A DNA stretch of 64,000 nucleotides from Saliphagus infecundisoli (GTDB lineage Archaea; Halobacteriota; Halobacteria; Halobacteriales; Natrialbaceae): positions 62,001-126,000 of the forward strand of contig NZ_JAIWHV010000004.1 of NCBI RefSeq assembly GCF_020177375.1. The letters are read 5' to 3'. The notes under the pieces are model-generated. The model did no database searches. It was not told the origin of the DNA and saw only the letters and a list, made by a program, of their open reading frames with translations. Both the position numbers and the translations under genes were made by a program. This document shows, in pieces, positions 50,572-59,561 of this stretch. The stretch's first letter is position 1. Each line of letters begins with the position of its first letter.

Positions 50572-50793
50572 TCACTCGACGTCGAACCCGTCCTCGAGGC
50601 GGTGGACGAGGATCGAGATGAAGTAGACCGCCATGAACAGCCCGAAGCCGGCGACGAAGCCGACGATCTCGGTTCCGCGGAGGCTCTCGGGGTTGGTGAC
50701 GGCAAAGGTTCCGAGTCCGAGGACGAACAGCGCCGTGATGAAGCCGCCGACGGCGACGTAGAAGGCGGTGTCGGACTCGAGGTAGCCCCGCAT
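50572..50793 (-). CDS. Small two-helix membrane protein (73 aa)
   Basis: 73 residues: MRGYLESDTAFYVAVGGFITALFVLGLGTFAV, then GTEIVGFVAGFGLFMAVYFISILVHRLEDGFDVE. Two membrane helices, acidic C-terminus. The frame continues upstream but in Arg/Ser-rich code unlike a protein. Conserved-looking, function unknown. Confidence 0.6.
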   Translation of the reverse strand: MRGYLESDTAFYVAVGGFITALFVLGLGTFAVTNPESLRGTEIVGFVAGFGLFMAVYFISILVHRLEDGFDVE

Positions 50794-50842
50794 GGAGGGG
50801 GGTTCGGACGGGGAACGCAAAACGGTATCGACGCTCGGTCCG

Positions 50843-51133
50843 CTACGACCCGCGATTCTCCCTGGAGGAGCCCCAGGCCCAGACGCCGAGGGCGGCGGCG
50901 GCCGCCGCGAGGACGCCGAAGGCGATCCACTGGCCGGTTTCGCTGTCGGCGATCGGCGCGAGCACGTCGACCAGTCCGGTCGCCTGCATGAGTCCGAGGG
51001 TGAAGACCACCACCAGGAGAATCGAGAACACTCCGATCCGGATCGAGTTCTGGACCATCCAGGCGCTCTCCTCGGCGGCCTGCTCCCGGCTCTCGGTCGT
51101 CGTCTCCGTCGGATCATCACGGGAATCGGACAT
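50843..51133 (-). CDS. Small two-helix membrane protein (96 aa)
   Basis: 96 residues. An acidic Thr/Glu N-terminus (MSDSRDDPTETTTESREQAAEE) precedes two membrane helices, IRIGVFSILLVVVFTLGLMQ and TGQWIAFGVLAAAAAALGVWAWG, with a basic end. It lies 50 bases upstream of the previous small membrane gene on the same strand and may be co-transcribed with it. Function unknown. Confidence 0.65.
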   Translation of the reverse strand: MSDSRDDPTETTTESREQAAEESAWMVQNSIRIGVFSILLVVVFTLGLMQATGLVDVLAPIADSETGQWIAFGVLAAAAAALGVWAWGSSRENRGS

Positions 51134-51225
51134 GTGTCCGCCTACGGACGAGCCGGGGGAAACGGTGTCTCTTGCACACACAAGGTCGCTTACGCCCACC
51201 GGTTCGGTCGTCGGACACTGTCTAC

Positions 51226-52254
51226 CTACTCGGCAAGCGCGAGCCGCTCGCCCCGCTCGACGCTCCGGCGGGCGGTCTCGACGATCCGCTGGGCCTCCCG
51301 GCAGAAGGCGGGGTCGGCCGGCCCCTGTGGCTCCGAATCGGTTTCGAGGCAGTGGACGAGATAGGTCGCGAGGGTCTCGTATCGCGCCTCGAGGGGCGCG
51401 GGCTCGACGGCATACCCCTCCGGGCGCTCCTCGGTGGTGACCCGGATCGGAACCCCGCGCTCGCGCGTACTGATCGTGCCCTCGCTGCCGACGAGCTCGT
51501 AGCCCTTCGCCGGCTGGGGCTGGATCTCCCAGGGGTTCGTGAGCAGCCGCCAGGTCGTCTGGAGCGTCGAGAGTCCCTCCTCGTACCGGCAGCTCGTCGA
51601 GCTCTGGACGTCGACCGCGAGGTCCTCGGGGACGTAGGCGTCGGCATAGACCGCTTCCGGCAGTTCGCCGCCCCGGAACCACGTCGAGAACGTCGCGCCG
51701 TAGCCGAGGTAGTCCGCCATCGACCCCCCGCCGGCGTCGGGATCGTAGAACCAGCTTCCCTCGGGTGGGGCGCCGGCGTTCCCGCCGTAGTACTGGACCT
51801 CGATGATCTCGCCGATCGTCCCCTCCTCGACGAGCCGTTTGACCTCGTGTTTCACCGGGTCCCAGGCGACGGGCCAGTTGACCACGAAGAGGTCGTCGGC
51901 CATCGCCTCGAGCATTCGGTCTGCATCCTCCAGACTGTGCGCGAGGGGCTTCTCGATCGCGACCCCGACGTCGTAAGCGGCGACCCGTTCGACGAACTCG
52001 GCGTGTAAGGAGTTTCGTGGACAGCCGACCACGACGTCGGGCGCGCTCGCCTCGAGACAGCGATCGAGGTCGTCGTAGACCCGATCGTCGGGGAGGTCGA
52101 GGTCGGAAACCGCCCGCTCGAAAGATCCCGTCGAGGTTTCCGGTTCCTCGTCGCAGAGAGCGACGACCTCGCAGTCGGGGTGGTCGGCGAGCCACTCGAG
52201 ATTCGTGTTCATGTGCATCTGGTCGAAGTTCGCGCCGACGAATCGCCAGGTCAT
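51226..52254 (-). CDS. Gfo/Idh/MocA-family dehydrogenase
   Basis: 342 residues. The nucleotide-binding part reads MTWRFVGANFDQMHMNTNLEWLADHPDCEVVALCDEEP, with FVGANF in place of the usual GxGxxG loop, and VGVAIEKPLAHSLEDADR carries the EKP motif. The C-terminal substrate domain contains YYGGNAGAPPEGSWFYDPDAGGGSMADYLGYGATFSTWF. It probably acts on a sugar or inositol derivative. The unusual loop is noteworthy but occurs in some family branches. Divergent from the aldo/keto reductase gene. Confidence 0.8.
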   Translation of the reverse strand: MTWRFVGANFDQMHMNTNLEWLADHPDCEVVALCDEEPETSTGSFERAVSDLDLPDDRVYDDLDRCLEASAPDVVVGCPRNSLHAEFVERVAAYDVGVAIEKPLAHSLEDADRMLEAMADDLFVVNWPVAWDPVKHEVKRLVEEGTIGEIIEVQYYGGNAGAPPEGSWFYDPDAGGGSMADYLGYGATFSTWFRGGELPEAVYADAYVPEDLAVDVQSSTSCRYEEGLSTLQTTWRLLTNPWEIQPQPAKGYELVGSEGTISTRERGVPIRVTTEERPEGYAVEPAPLEARYETLATYLVHCLETDSEPQGPADPAFCREAQRIVETARRSVERGERLALAE

Positions 52255-52368
52255 GGGCGGAGCCTGGCGCCGGCGGGCCATCAACGTTCGGCTCGACGGC
52301 TCCCGCCGGACGCGGACGGCCCTGCCGCCTGGCCAACCGTTTTCCCCGCGCCGGGGTTACGGCAGGTG

Positions 52369-53208
52369 ATGACAGATCGGACCTTCGATATCGGCGACCG
52401 TACCGTCGACCGCCTGGGATTCGGCGCGATGCGACTCACCGGCGAAGACATCATCGGCGCGCCCGACGACGAGGACGCGGCCCGCGAGGTCGTCGAGCAC
52501 GCCGTCGAGGCCGGCGTCGACCTGATCGACACGGCCGACTCCTACGGCCCCGGCGTCAGCGAGCGTCTGATCGGCGAGGCCATCGGCGACGACGAGGACG
52601 TCCTCGTCGCCACCAAGGCCGGATTGCTCCGAAATCGTGAGGGCGACTGGCTCCCCCACGGCGACCCCGACTACATCCGCAACCAGGTGCTGTGCTCGCT
52701 TGACCGGCTCCGGACCGACACGATCGACCTCTACCAGTTCCACCGACCCGACCCCGACACCGACTTCGAGGAGTCGGTGACCACCTTTGGGGAACTCAAA
52801 GACGAGGGGCTCGTAAGCGAGGTGGGGCTCTCGAACGTCAGCGTCGAACAGTTGGAGACCGCCCGCGACCACGTCGAGGTCGCGACCGTCCAGAACCGGT
52901 ACAACGTCGGCGACCGCGAGGAATCCGACGTTCTGGAGGCTTGCGAGGAGTACGGCATCGGCTTCATCCCGTGGGCGCCGATCAACGGCGACGACATCGA
53001 CGGAGTCGATGCCGTAGAGAAGGTCGCCGACGACCACGACGCGACGACCCGCCAGATCGCGCTCGCCTGGCTCCTCGAGCGCTCGGACGTGATCCTCCCG
53101 ATCCCGGGGACCTCGAGCGTCGACCACCTCGAATCGAACCTCGAAGCCACCGAGATCTCGCTGTCGGACGAGGAGGTCGAGCGGCTCACGGACGCGGGCT
53201 CGAACTGA
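52369..53208 (+). CDS. Aldo/keto reductase
   Basis: 279 residues. RLGFGAMRLTGED, VDLIDTADSYGPGVSERLIGEAIG (catalytic Asp and Tyr), VLVATKAGLLR (Lys), and TIDLYQFHRPDPD (His) are the AKR active-site set. The C-terminus RQIALAWLLERSDVILPIPGTSSVDHLESNL binds NADPH. Cytoplasmic reduction of aldehydes or sugars. GGCAGGTG before the ATG at 52369. Confidence 0.9.
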   Translation: MTDRTFDIGDRTVDRLGFGAMRLTGEDIIGAPDDEDAAREVVEHAVEAGVDLIDTADSYGPGVSERLIGEAIGDDEDVLVATKAGLLRNREGDWLPHGDPDYIRNQVLCSLDRLRTDTIDLYQFHRPDPDTDFEESVTTFGELKDEGLVSEVGLSNVSVEQLETARDHVEVATVQNRYNVGDREESDVLEACEEYGIGFIPWAPINGDDIDGVDAVEKVADDHDATTRQIALAWLLERSDVILPIPGTSSVDHLESNLEATEISLSDEEVERLTDAGSN

Positions 53209-53226
53209 GACGCCGGTTCGAGACGG

Positions 53227-54510
53227 CTACCACCGGGTCAGCGCCTGCGCGCCGTGAAAGTGGATCAGGACGAGGAGGAACGTCCCGACGCCGGCCAGCG
53301 CGAACGCGCCGCCGACGTAGAACACCGAGGCCATGCTGACCTCGACCATGAGCCAGCCGCCGAGCAGCGGAGCGATCACGCTCCCCGGGCGCCAGACGAG
53401 TTCGCGGATGCCGAAGCTCGAGGCGACGCCGCCCTCCGAGGTCCCCTCGTCAGCGAACAGCGCCATGCTTGCGGGCTCGCGGAAGCTGTCGGCGACTCCC
53501 AGTAACCCGGAGAGCGTGACCAGCGGGAGGAAGGCAGCGGAGAGATCGCCGAACAGTGGGTAGGAGGCGGGGAGGCCGAGTTCGGCGCCGACCGCTGGTG
53601 CAAAGGGTACGGCGAGGGCGACCAAGCCGTAGGCGCCCCCGCCAGCGAAGACGAACAGCGCGCGGCCGTAGCCGTCGGAGAGCCGTCCCGTGAACGGCTG
53701 GCACAGCATGTTCGTGAACTTCTCCGCGGTGACCGTCAGTGCGACCGCGAGCCCGCTAGTGGTGTAGCCGAGCCCACCCTGGGCGGCGGTCACGCCGGCG
53801 AAGATCGGGACCCAGTTGCGAACAAGCGTAACCGAGAAGGCGTACTGAAAGCGGAAGGTCGAGAGCGTGAGAATCCTCCGGTTCAAGGCGAGTCCCGTGA
53901 ACGGAAAGCCCTCGATCCGGGTCTCGTCTTCCTCCAGGTATCCCAGGCAGGCCAGCCAGGCGACGACGACGATCGCGACGATGATCCCGAATATCGGCCC
54001 GAAGCCGAAGGCGCCGTACATCCCTCCTGCGCCCAGACTGCCGAAGATCGATGCCGAGAAGCTCGCGGCGTTGGCCTTCCCGATGTAGTTCGCGCGGGTG
54101 CCCCTCTCGGCGATCTGACCCACGAGCGAGAGCGTCATCAGTCCCGCGCCGGTGACGGCGACCCCCTGGAGGGCACGGATCAGGATCAGCGAGGCACTCG
54201 AGTCCACGAGCGGGAAGAGGCCGTAGACGACCGCGCCGAGGCCGACGACGGCGAGCAGGACGGTCCGCTTGTCGAAGCGGTCGCCGGCCCACGCCAGCGG
54301 GACCACGGCGACCGTCTGGGCGATGGTGAACCCGGTCGTGTACATCCCGATGATCAGCCCCGCGCTGATCGAGACTCCGAGCACCGTGGTCCCCGAGGGG
54401 TCGAGTTCGTTGATGTAGTACGGCAATAGCGTGACGAGGGCGATGAAGCCGAAGCCCTCGGCGAAGCGGGTGAGATACAGCGCCCAGAACTGGGCCCGGT
54501 CGTCGTTCAC
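53227..54510 (-). CDS. Major facilitator superfamily transporter
   Basis: 427 residues, 12 membrane helices. WAGDRFDKRTVLLAVVGL is the loop 2-3 MFS signature, and FTGRLSDGYGRALFVFAG the loop 8-9 counterpart. The GTG at 54510 (VNDDRAQFWALYLTRFAEG) is the likely start, because upstream codons are Arg/Pro-rich. The substrate is unknown; the overall look is of drug or metabolite efflux carriers. Confidence 0.85.
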   Translation of the reverse strand: MNDDRAQFWALYLTRFAEGFGFIALVTLLPYYINELDPSGTTVLGVSISAGLIIGMYTTGFTIAQTVAVVPLAWAGDRFDKRTVLLAVVGLGAVVYGLFPLVDSSASLILIRALQGVAVTGAGLMTLSLVGQIAERGTRANYIGKANAASFSASIFGSLGAGGMYGAFGFGPIFGIIVAIVVVAWLACLGYLEEDETRIEGFPFTGLALNRRILTLSTFRFQYAFSVTLVRNWVPIFAGVTAAQGGLGYTTSGLAVALTVTAEKFTNMLCQPFTGRLSDGYGRALFVFAGGGAYGLVALAVPFAPAVGAELGLPASYPLFGDLSAAFLPLVTLSGLLGVADSFREPASMALFADEGTSEGGVASSFGIRELVWRPGSVIAPLLGGWLMVEVSMASVFYVGGAFALAGVGTFLLVLIHFHGAQALTRW

Positions 54511-54726
54511 GCGGAGTCCTGTCGCGGTCGGTTCAAAGAGGCTTTCGAATCGACCTGCGGGGGACCTCGTCGTACTGCCGGCGTTCGAGCAATCCCGTCG
54601 GTACAACGGATCATCGGGGAACCCGACTCCGAGAGCACCGCGATCGGGTGAGCCTTCTCGGATCTCGGCCGTTGCTTCGAGGAGTCGGAATCGAACGTAT
54701 AAGCGAACAGCGCCCGAACGCGGGGT

Positions 54727-55365
54727 ATGCGAATCGCCGTCTTCGGTTCGACCGGCCGTACGGGACGCCCGTTCTGCGAGCAGGCGATCGAGCGCGGACA
54801 CGAGGTCGTCGCCCACGCCCGTTCCCCCGGGAAGCTTCGCTTCGAGCACGATCGGTTGACCGTCGTCGAAGGGGACGCCTACACCGGCGAGGGCGTCGCC
54901 GAGGCAGTGCGGGGCGCGGACGCGGTCGCGAGCGTCCTCGGCCAAGGGGAGGGCTCGCCCGACGACCTGCTCGCGGTCGCCGGCGACCACATCGTCGAGG
55001 CGATGGCCGAGGAGGGCGTCACCCGCCTGGTGACCCTCGTCGGGGCCGGCGTCCGCGAGGAGGGAGAATCGATCTCACTGGGCGGACGGGTGATGGGCGT
55101 GCTGTTGAAGCTCCTCGCCCGCAACGCCCTCGAGGACGCCGCCGAACACGCCCGCCGGGTCCGAGCGACGGATCTCGAGTGGACGATCCTTCGGGTGCCC
55201 CGACTCGGCGAGGGCGACCCCGACGGCGACTACCGGATCGGCGACCCGAAACTCGGCTTCGAGGCGGTAGACCGAGCCGACGTCGCCAGGTGTCTGCTTG
55301 ACCGGCTCGAGGCGGACGATTACGTCCGTGAGATGCCGAAAGTCGCCCCGGCACGAGGCGAGTAG
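54727..55365 (+). CDS. NAD(P)-binding SDR-like protein
   Basis: 212 residues. RIAVFGSTGRTGRPFCEQAIERGHEV is the Rossmann loop of NmrA/SDR-a5-type proteins, and TRLVTLVGAGVREEGE and DLEWTILRVPRLGEG follow. It resembles, at family level, the protein at 20126-20764. Cofactor-binding reductase or sensor. ATG at 54727 follows an AT-rich TCGAACGTATAAGCG promoter. Confidence 0.8.
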   Translation: MRIAVFGSTGRTGRPFCEQAIERGHEVVAHARSPGKLRFEHDRLTVVEGDAYTGEGVAEAVRGADAVASVLGQGEGSPDDLLAVAGDHIVEAMAEEGVTRLVTLVGAGVREEGESISLGGRVMGVLLKLLARNALEDAAEHARRVRATDLEWTILRVPRLGEGDPDGDYRIGDPKLGFEAVDRADVARCLLDRLEADDYVREMPKVAPARGE

Positions 55366-55416
55366 TTCGTCGGGGACGGCGAAACCGAGTCGTCTCTCCC
55401 GGTTCCGGCGAGTCGA

Positions 55417-55965
55417 TCAGTCGCCGGCTTCTGCCCCCCGGCGGACCTTCTCGGCGAACTTCTCTCTGACCTTCTCCACTTTCGGCTGGGCGTGCATCGA
55501 GCAGTAGGCGTCGGTGGGGTTCTTATCGAAGTAGTCCTGATGTTTCTCTTCGGCGCGATAGAACGTCTCGAGGTGCTCAACGTCGGTGACGACTTCATCG
55601 TCGTAGCCGCCCTCTTCTTCGAGGGCTTCGACGTACGAGTTGGCGAGCTCGAGCTGGCGGTCGTCATGGGCGAGGATTATCGAGCGGTACTGGCTGCCGA
55701 CGTCGGGGCCCTGGCGGTTCAGCTGGGTCGGATCGTGAACGGTGAAAAAGACCTCGAGTAGCTCCTCGTAGCTGATCGCGTCGGGATCGTACTCGATCTG
55801 GATGACCTCGGCGTGACCCGTGTTGCCGGCACAGACCTCGCGGTAGGTGGGGTCGTCGGTGTGGCCGCCGGCGTACCCCGACGTGACGCTCTCGACGCCC
55901 TCGATCTCCTCGAACGCCGCCTCGGTACACCAGAAACAGCCGCCGCCGAACGTCGCTCGTTCCAT
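55417..55965 (-). CDS. msrA: Peptide methionine sulfoxide reductase A
   Basis: 182 residues. FGGGCFWCTEAAFEEIEGV (6-24) contains the catalytic Cys10 within GCFW. GYAGGHTDDPTYREVCAGNTGHAEVIQIEYDP and DPTQLNRQGPDVGSQYRSII are the invariant MsrA blocks. It reduces S-methionine sulfoxide in oxidised proteins with thioredoxin as donor. Start ATG at 55965. Confidence 0.97.
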   Translation of the reverse strand: MERATFGGGCFWCTEAAFEEIEGVESVTSGYAGGHTDDPTYREVCAGNTGHAEVIQIEYDPDAISYEELLEVFFTVHDPTQLNRQGPDVGSQYRSIILAHDDRQLELANSYVEALEEEGGYDDEVVTDVEHLETFYRAEEKHQDYFDKNPTDAYCSMHAQPKVEKVREKFAEKVRRGAEAGD

Positions 55966-56009
55966 GGCATCCGATACGGTCCGTTCGCGGAAAGACCTAT
56001 CGCCCCCGC

Positions 56010-56669
56010 CTACCGGTCGCCGGTCGCCTCCGCCTCGAGCCGTTCTAGGAAGTCCTCGACGAACGCCCGGCGCTGCTCGGCTACATCCCGGCCGCGGTCG
56101 GTGTACATCCGCTCGGGGAGCGCGAGGATCTTCTTCCGAAGGTGGTTCGTCCCCGTCTCGCCTGCCGGGGAGTCGTCGGCCTCGACGGGGCGGTCGGGGT
56201 CGTGGATCGGCGTTCCCGTCTCGCCGCCGTAGGCGAAGACGCGGGCGATCCCGATCGCGCCGAGGGCATCGAGGTTGTCGGCGTCCGAGAGCAGCCGCGC
56301 TTCCACGGTCTCGGGTTCGACGTCGTTCGAGTAGCGGTGAGCGCGGATCGCGTGGGCGACGGCCTCGGTGCGCTCCGCGTCGAATCCCTCGCGCTCGCCG
56401 AGAACGTCCCGTGCTTCGCTCGCGCCCCATGCTGCGTGATCCTCGATCTCTCCCGCCTCCTCCCGGCCCCGTCCGATGTCGTGGAGGAGAACAGCGGCGT
56501 GGAGGACCCGCTCGTCGATCTTCCGGCCGTCGGCCTCCTGCCCCGCCGCGAGCCGATCCGCGAGGGCCTCGACGCGCTCGACGTGGTGCCAGTCGTGGGC
56601 CGGTCCGGGGTCGTACTCCGCGAAGTAACTCCGCGCGGTCTCGCGGAGTCCGTCGGCCTCGGAGCTCAT
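56010..56669 (-). CDS. HD-domain phosphohydrolase
   Basis: 219 residues. HDWHHVERVEALA and VLLHDIGRG (H...HD) are the HD metal motifs, with AHAIRAHRYSND and LLSDADNLDALGAIGIARVFAYG completing the site. The family includes nucleotide phosphohydrolases of the YedJ type. 44 bases downstream of the MsrA start region on the same strand, though a promoter may lie between. Confidence 0.85.
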   Translation of the reverse strand: MSSEADGLRETARSYFAEYDPGPAHDWHHVERVEALADRLAAGQEADGRKIDERVLHAAVLLHDIGRGREEAGEIEDHAAWGASEARDVLGEREGFDAERTEAVAHAIRAHRYSNDVEPETVEARLLSDADNLDALGAIGIARVFAYGGETGTPIHDPDRPVEADDSPAGETGTNHLRKKILALPERMYTDRGRDVAEQRRAFVEDFLERLEAEATGDR

Positions 56670-56717
56670 ATTGCGGGATCGACCGTCGGGCCGATAACCG
56701 TTGTGAACCCTGTCGTG

Positions 56718-57380
56718 CTACTGCTCAACCGTCCACGAGAGGAGTACGCCGCCATCGAGGCGCTCGACGTCCTCGAGTGACAGCGACGGGAACTCGGTGA
56801 GAAAACCCTCGCCGTCCGCGAGCGTCGGCGCGTCGCGGCCGCCGATCAGCTGGGGGCCGACGAAGGTCCGGAGCTCGTCCACCAGACCCGATTCCGCGAG
56901 CGAGAAGATCAACTCGCCGCCGCCCTCGACCATCACGTCCTCGATGCCCGCCTCAGCTAAGGCCGCGAACGCCCGCAGGAGATCGACCCGCTCCTCTCCT
57001 GCGGTGACGAACTCGACGCTCTCGGGATAGGCGGCCCGCCGTTCGGCGCCCGCGGCCTCGGTGGTCAGGAGGTACGTCGACGCGGCGTCGTCGACGATCC
57101 GGGCGTCGGTCGGCGTCCGGAGCTGCGAGTCGGCGACCACGCGGGCGGGCTGGGCGGGTTTGCCGGCCGCGATCCGTTCCTCGAGGAGATCCGCGTCCTT
57201 CACCGTGAGGTGGGGATCGTCGGCGAGCACGGTGCCGACGCCGACGACGACGGCGTCGCTTCCCGCCCGGAGGCGATCGACGCGCGCGAAGTCCTCGGGG
57301 CCGCTGATCGCCACCTGCTCGCGCCGGACCGTCGAGAGCTTCCCGTCGGCGCTCATCGCGGCGTTGACGACGACGTGCAT
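56718..57380 (-). CDS. arfC: 2,5-diamino-6-(ribosylamino)pyrimidinone 5'-phosphate reductase
   Basis: 220 residues of the RibD-C (dihydrofolate-reductase-like) domain. VNAAMSADGKLST, AVVVGVGTVLADDPHLTVKD, and MVEGGGELIFSLAESGLVDEL are hallmark segments. In archaea this enzyme reduces the ribosyl side chain in riboflavin and F420 precursor synthesis before deamination. There is no deaminase domain attached, as usual for archaea. The start is the ATG at 57380. Confidence 0.93.
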   Translation of the reverse strand: MHVVVNAAMSADGKLSTVRREQVAISGPEDFARVDRLRAGSDAVVVGVGTVLADDPHLTVKDADLLEERIAAGKPAQPARVVADSQLRTPTDARIVDDAASTYLLTTEAAGAERRAAYPESVEFVTAGEERVDLLRAFAALAEAGIEDVMVEGGGELIFSLAESGLVDELRTFVGPQLIGGRDAPTLADGEGFLTEFPSLSLEDVERLDGGVLLSWTVEQ

Positions 57381-57482
57381 GACGGGCGTCCGTCGGCGGG
57401 CACAAAGAAGCCACCGCGTCATCCCCGACCCGACACCCCCCGCTGCCGGTACGCTTATAATGATAGAAATATGATCTTTCGT

Positions 57483-57944
57483 ATGGCATATTCCCGGCAC
57501 CCGTTCGCCCGGGACGCACTCGTCGCGACCGTGATTCTGGCCGCCCTCTACGGCCTCGGCGCCGCCAGCCAGGCCGCGCCGCTTCAGCTCCCCGCCTACC
57601 TCGTGGTCGTCGGGTTCGACGTCCTCGAGGTGGGCTTCGGCGCCGCGCCCGTCTACCGGATCTCGTTCGCCCTTTACCTGGTCGGGCTGGGGGTGGTCGC
57701 CGCGGCGGCCGCCGCCGGGATCCGTCGGCTGGCTCGAGGGCGGGAGGTCTCGAGCCTGCGACTCGGTGCGGCGGGTGCCCTCGCCGTCGTGGGAACCCTC
57801 TCGCTTGCGGTCGCCGCGAGCGTGTTTCTCGGGACCACACAGCGAGAACCCGTCGCCATCGCCGGGACGGCCGGAGCCGTCATGCTGGCGCTGGCCGGCT
57901 GGCTCGGCGGGCTGTTCGCCGTTCCAGACCGCCGGAGCCGGTAG
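57483..57944 (+). CDS. Four-helix membrane protein, unknown
   Basis: 153 residues with four hydrophobic helices (ALVATVILAALYGLG, RISFALYLVGLGVVAAAAAAG, LAVVGTLSLAVAASVFLG, GAVMLALAGWLGGLFAV). CTTATAATGATAG about 27-30 bases before the ATG at 57483 is the TATA box of a leaderless message, which supports this start over the in-frame ATG at 57471. Function unknown. Divergent from the arfC gene. Confidence 0.65.
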   Translation: MAYSRHPFARDALVATVILAALYGLGAASQAAPLQLPAYLVVVGFDVLEVGFGAAPVYRISFALYLVGLGVVAAAAAAGIRRLARGREVSSLRLGAAGALAVVGTLSLAVAASVFLGTTQREPVAIAGTAGAVMLALAGWLGGLFAVPDRRSR

Positions 57945-57963
57945 CGCGGGCGGCTATCGCCCG

Positions 57964-58170
57964 CTATCTGCGCCGCGGGTCGTCGCTCGTCCCGAGCAGG
58001 ATTCGATACACGAGATAGCCGAGCAAACAGGCAAAGGCGAAGACCGCGACGGTCTCGGCGAACCAGACCGCCGCGTACAGCGCCCGGGTCAGGACCCGGA
58101 TGACGACGATCCCGCCGAAGACGGCGGCGACGGCTGCGAGTCCGCCAAGCGCCGCGCCGACCCGTTCCAT
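57964..58170 (-). CDS. Small membrane protein (68 aa)
   Basis: 68 residues, two membrane helices (GLAAVAAVFGGIVVIRVL and ETVAVFAFACLLGYLVYRILLG) and a basic tail (DDPRRR). No family recognised. It is divergent from the rpa1 gene, convergent with the four-helix protein. Confidence 0.55.
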   Translation of the reverse strand: MERVGAALGGLAAVAAVFGGIVVIRVLTRALYAAVWFAETVAVFAFACLLGYLVYRILLGTSDDPRRR

Positions 58171-58254
58171 GACTTCCCCTCGTGCCGGCGGTCCTTGAAG
58201 ATAGCGCAGCTCTCGGCCCCTCTCGGCGCCGACTTCACTTTCGCCCTCCTGCGG

Positions 58255-58289
58255 GAACGCTTTTTAACTCCCCGCTCGAAGGGCAAGTG
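58255..58289 (+). promoter_or_regulatory. Leaderless rpa1 promoter
   Basis: CTTTTTAAC (about 58259-58267) lies 27 bases before the ATG at 58290, consistent with a TATA box and a transcript starting at the start codon. It would drive the whole rpa1-rpap1-rpe operon. Confidence 0.55.
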
Positions 58290-59561
58290 ATGGATCTCGA
58301 ATCCCATGCCGAGGATCTTGCCTCCGACCTCGGTGTCGACAACGAGGAGGTCTTAGAGGACCTGCGGAATCTCGTGGAGTACAGCGTGCCGATCGACGAG
58401 GCCAAGGGGAGCCTCCGCCGGAAGTACGGCGACGGCTCTGCCGGCGGTGGCGGTCCTACGGCCACCGACGTCGGCTCGATCACGACCGACGTCAGCGCGG
58501 TGACGGTCACCGGCCGGGTACTCACGGCGGGCGAGCGCTCGATCCGCTATCAGGGCTCCGATCACGTCATCGTCGAGGGGAGACTGGCCGACGGGACCGG
58601 CGTCATCGACTACACCGCCTGGGAGGACTTCGGGCTCTCTCCCGGCGACACGATCACCGCCGGCAACGCCGGCGTCCGCGAGTGGAACGGCCAACCCGAA
58701 CTCAATCTGGGCGAGAGCACCTCGGTCGCCTTCGAGGACGACCCCCTCGAAGTGCCCTACGAGGTCGGCGGCGAGGCCGACCTCGCGGACCTCGCGACGG
58801 GCGACCGGGCGGTGACCGTCGAGGTGAGCGTCGTCGAGTGCGAACGGCGGACGATCGACGGCCGCGACGGCGAGACCGAGATACTCAGCGGAGTGTTCGG
58901 CGACGAGAGCGGCCGCCTTCCCTTCACGAACTGGGACCCAGACCCTGCGATCGAGGAGGGGAGTTCGGTCAGGATCGAGAACGCCTACGTTCGGGAGTTC
59001 CGCGGCGTGCCCGAGGTCAACGTCTCGGAGTACTCGACGGTCACTCTCATGGATCGGGAGGTCGACGTCGGCAGCGACGCGCCGACGATGTCGGTCCGGG
59101 AGGCAGTCGACTCCGGCGGCGTCTACGACGTCGCCCTGGTCGGCAATCTCCTGGCGGTTCGGGACGGCTCCGGGCTCATCCAGCGCTGTCCGGAGTGTAA
59201 CCGGGTCGTCCAGCGCGGGCAGTGCCGGAGCCACGGCGACGTCGAGGGCGTAGACGACCTCCGGACGAAGGCGATCGTCGACGACGGCACCGGGACCGTC
59301 ACCGCGATCCTGGGCCACGACCTCACCGCCGAAATCTATGGCGGCGACATCGAGGACGCCCGCGAGGAGGCCCGGGAGGCGATGGACCAGGAGGTCGTCG
59401 CCGACCGGATCGCAGAGCGGATCGTTGGCCGCGAGTACCGCGTTCGGGGCCACCTCTCGGTCGACGAGTACGGCGCCAACCTGGACGTCAGCGAGTTTTC
59501 GGGAAGCGACGACGACCCCGAGGCGCGTGCGACGGCCTACCTGGAGGGGATCGAAGCATGA
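58290..59561 (+). CDS. rpa1: Replication protein A, OB-fold ssDNA-binding subunit
   Basis: 423 residues. The N-terminal helical part (LASDLGVDNEEVLEDLRNLVEYSVPIDEAKGSL) is followed by two clear OB folds (VTGRVLTAGERSIRYQGSDHVIVEGRLADGTG; VEVSVVECERRTIDG with FGDESGRLPFTNWDP). A third OB fold contains a zinc site with Cys at about 298 and 301 (RCPECNRVVQRGQCRSHG). It coats single-stranded DNA in replication and repair. The gene order rpa, RPA-associated protein, phosphoesterase matches the rpa1-rpap1-rpe operon described in Haloferax volcanii. Its stop overlaps the next start (ATGA). Confidence 0.93.
   Translation: MDLESHAEDLASDLGVDNEEVLEDLRNLVEYSVPIDEAKGSLRRKYGDGSAGGGGPTATDVGSITTDVSAVTVTGRVLTAGERSIRYQGSDHVIVEGRLADGTGVIDYTAWEDFGLSPGDTITAGNAGVREWNGQPELNLGESTSVAFEDDPLEVPYEVGGEADLADLATGDRAVTVEVSVVECERRTIDGRDGETEILSGVFGDESGRLPFTNWDPDPAIEEGSSVRIENAYVREFRGVPEVNVSEYSTVTLMDREVDVGSDAPTMSVREAVDSGGVYDVALVGNLLAVRDGSGLIQRCPECNRVVQRGQCRSHGDVEGVDDLRTKAIVDDGTGTVTAILGHDLTAEIYGGDIEDAREEAREAMDQEVVADRIAERIVGREYRVRGHLSVDEYGANLDVSEFSGSDDDPEARATAYLEGIEA

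Noticed and set aside
53227-54990. A longer N-terminus for the MFS carrier
   Set aside because: Upstream codons give Arg/Gly-rich code without a membrane segment; the GTG at 54510 starts the normal first helix region.
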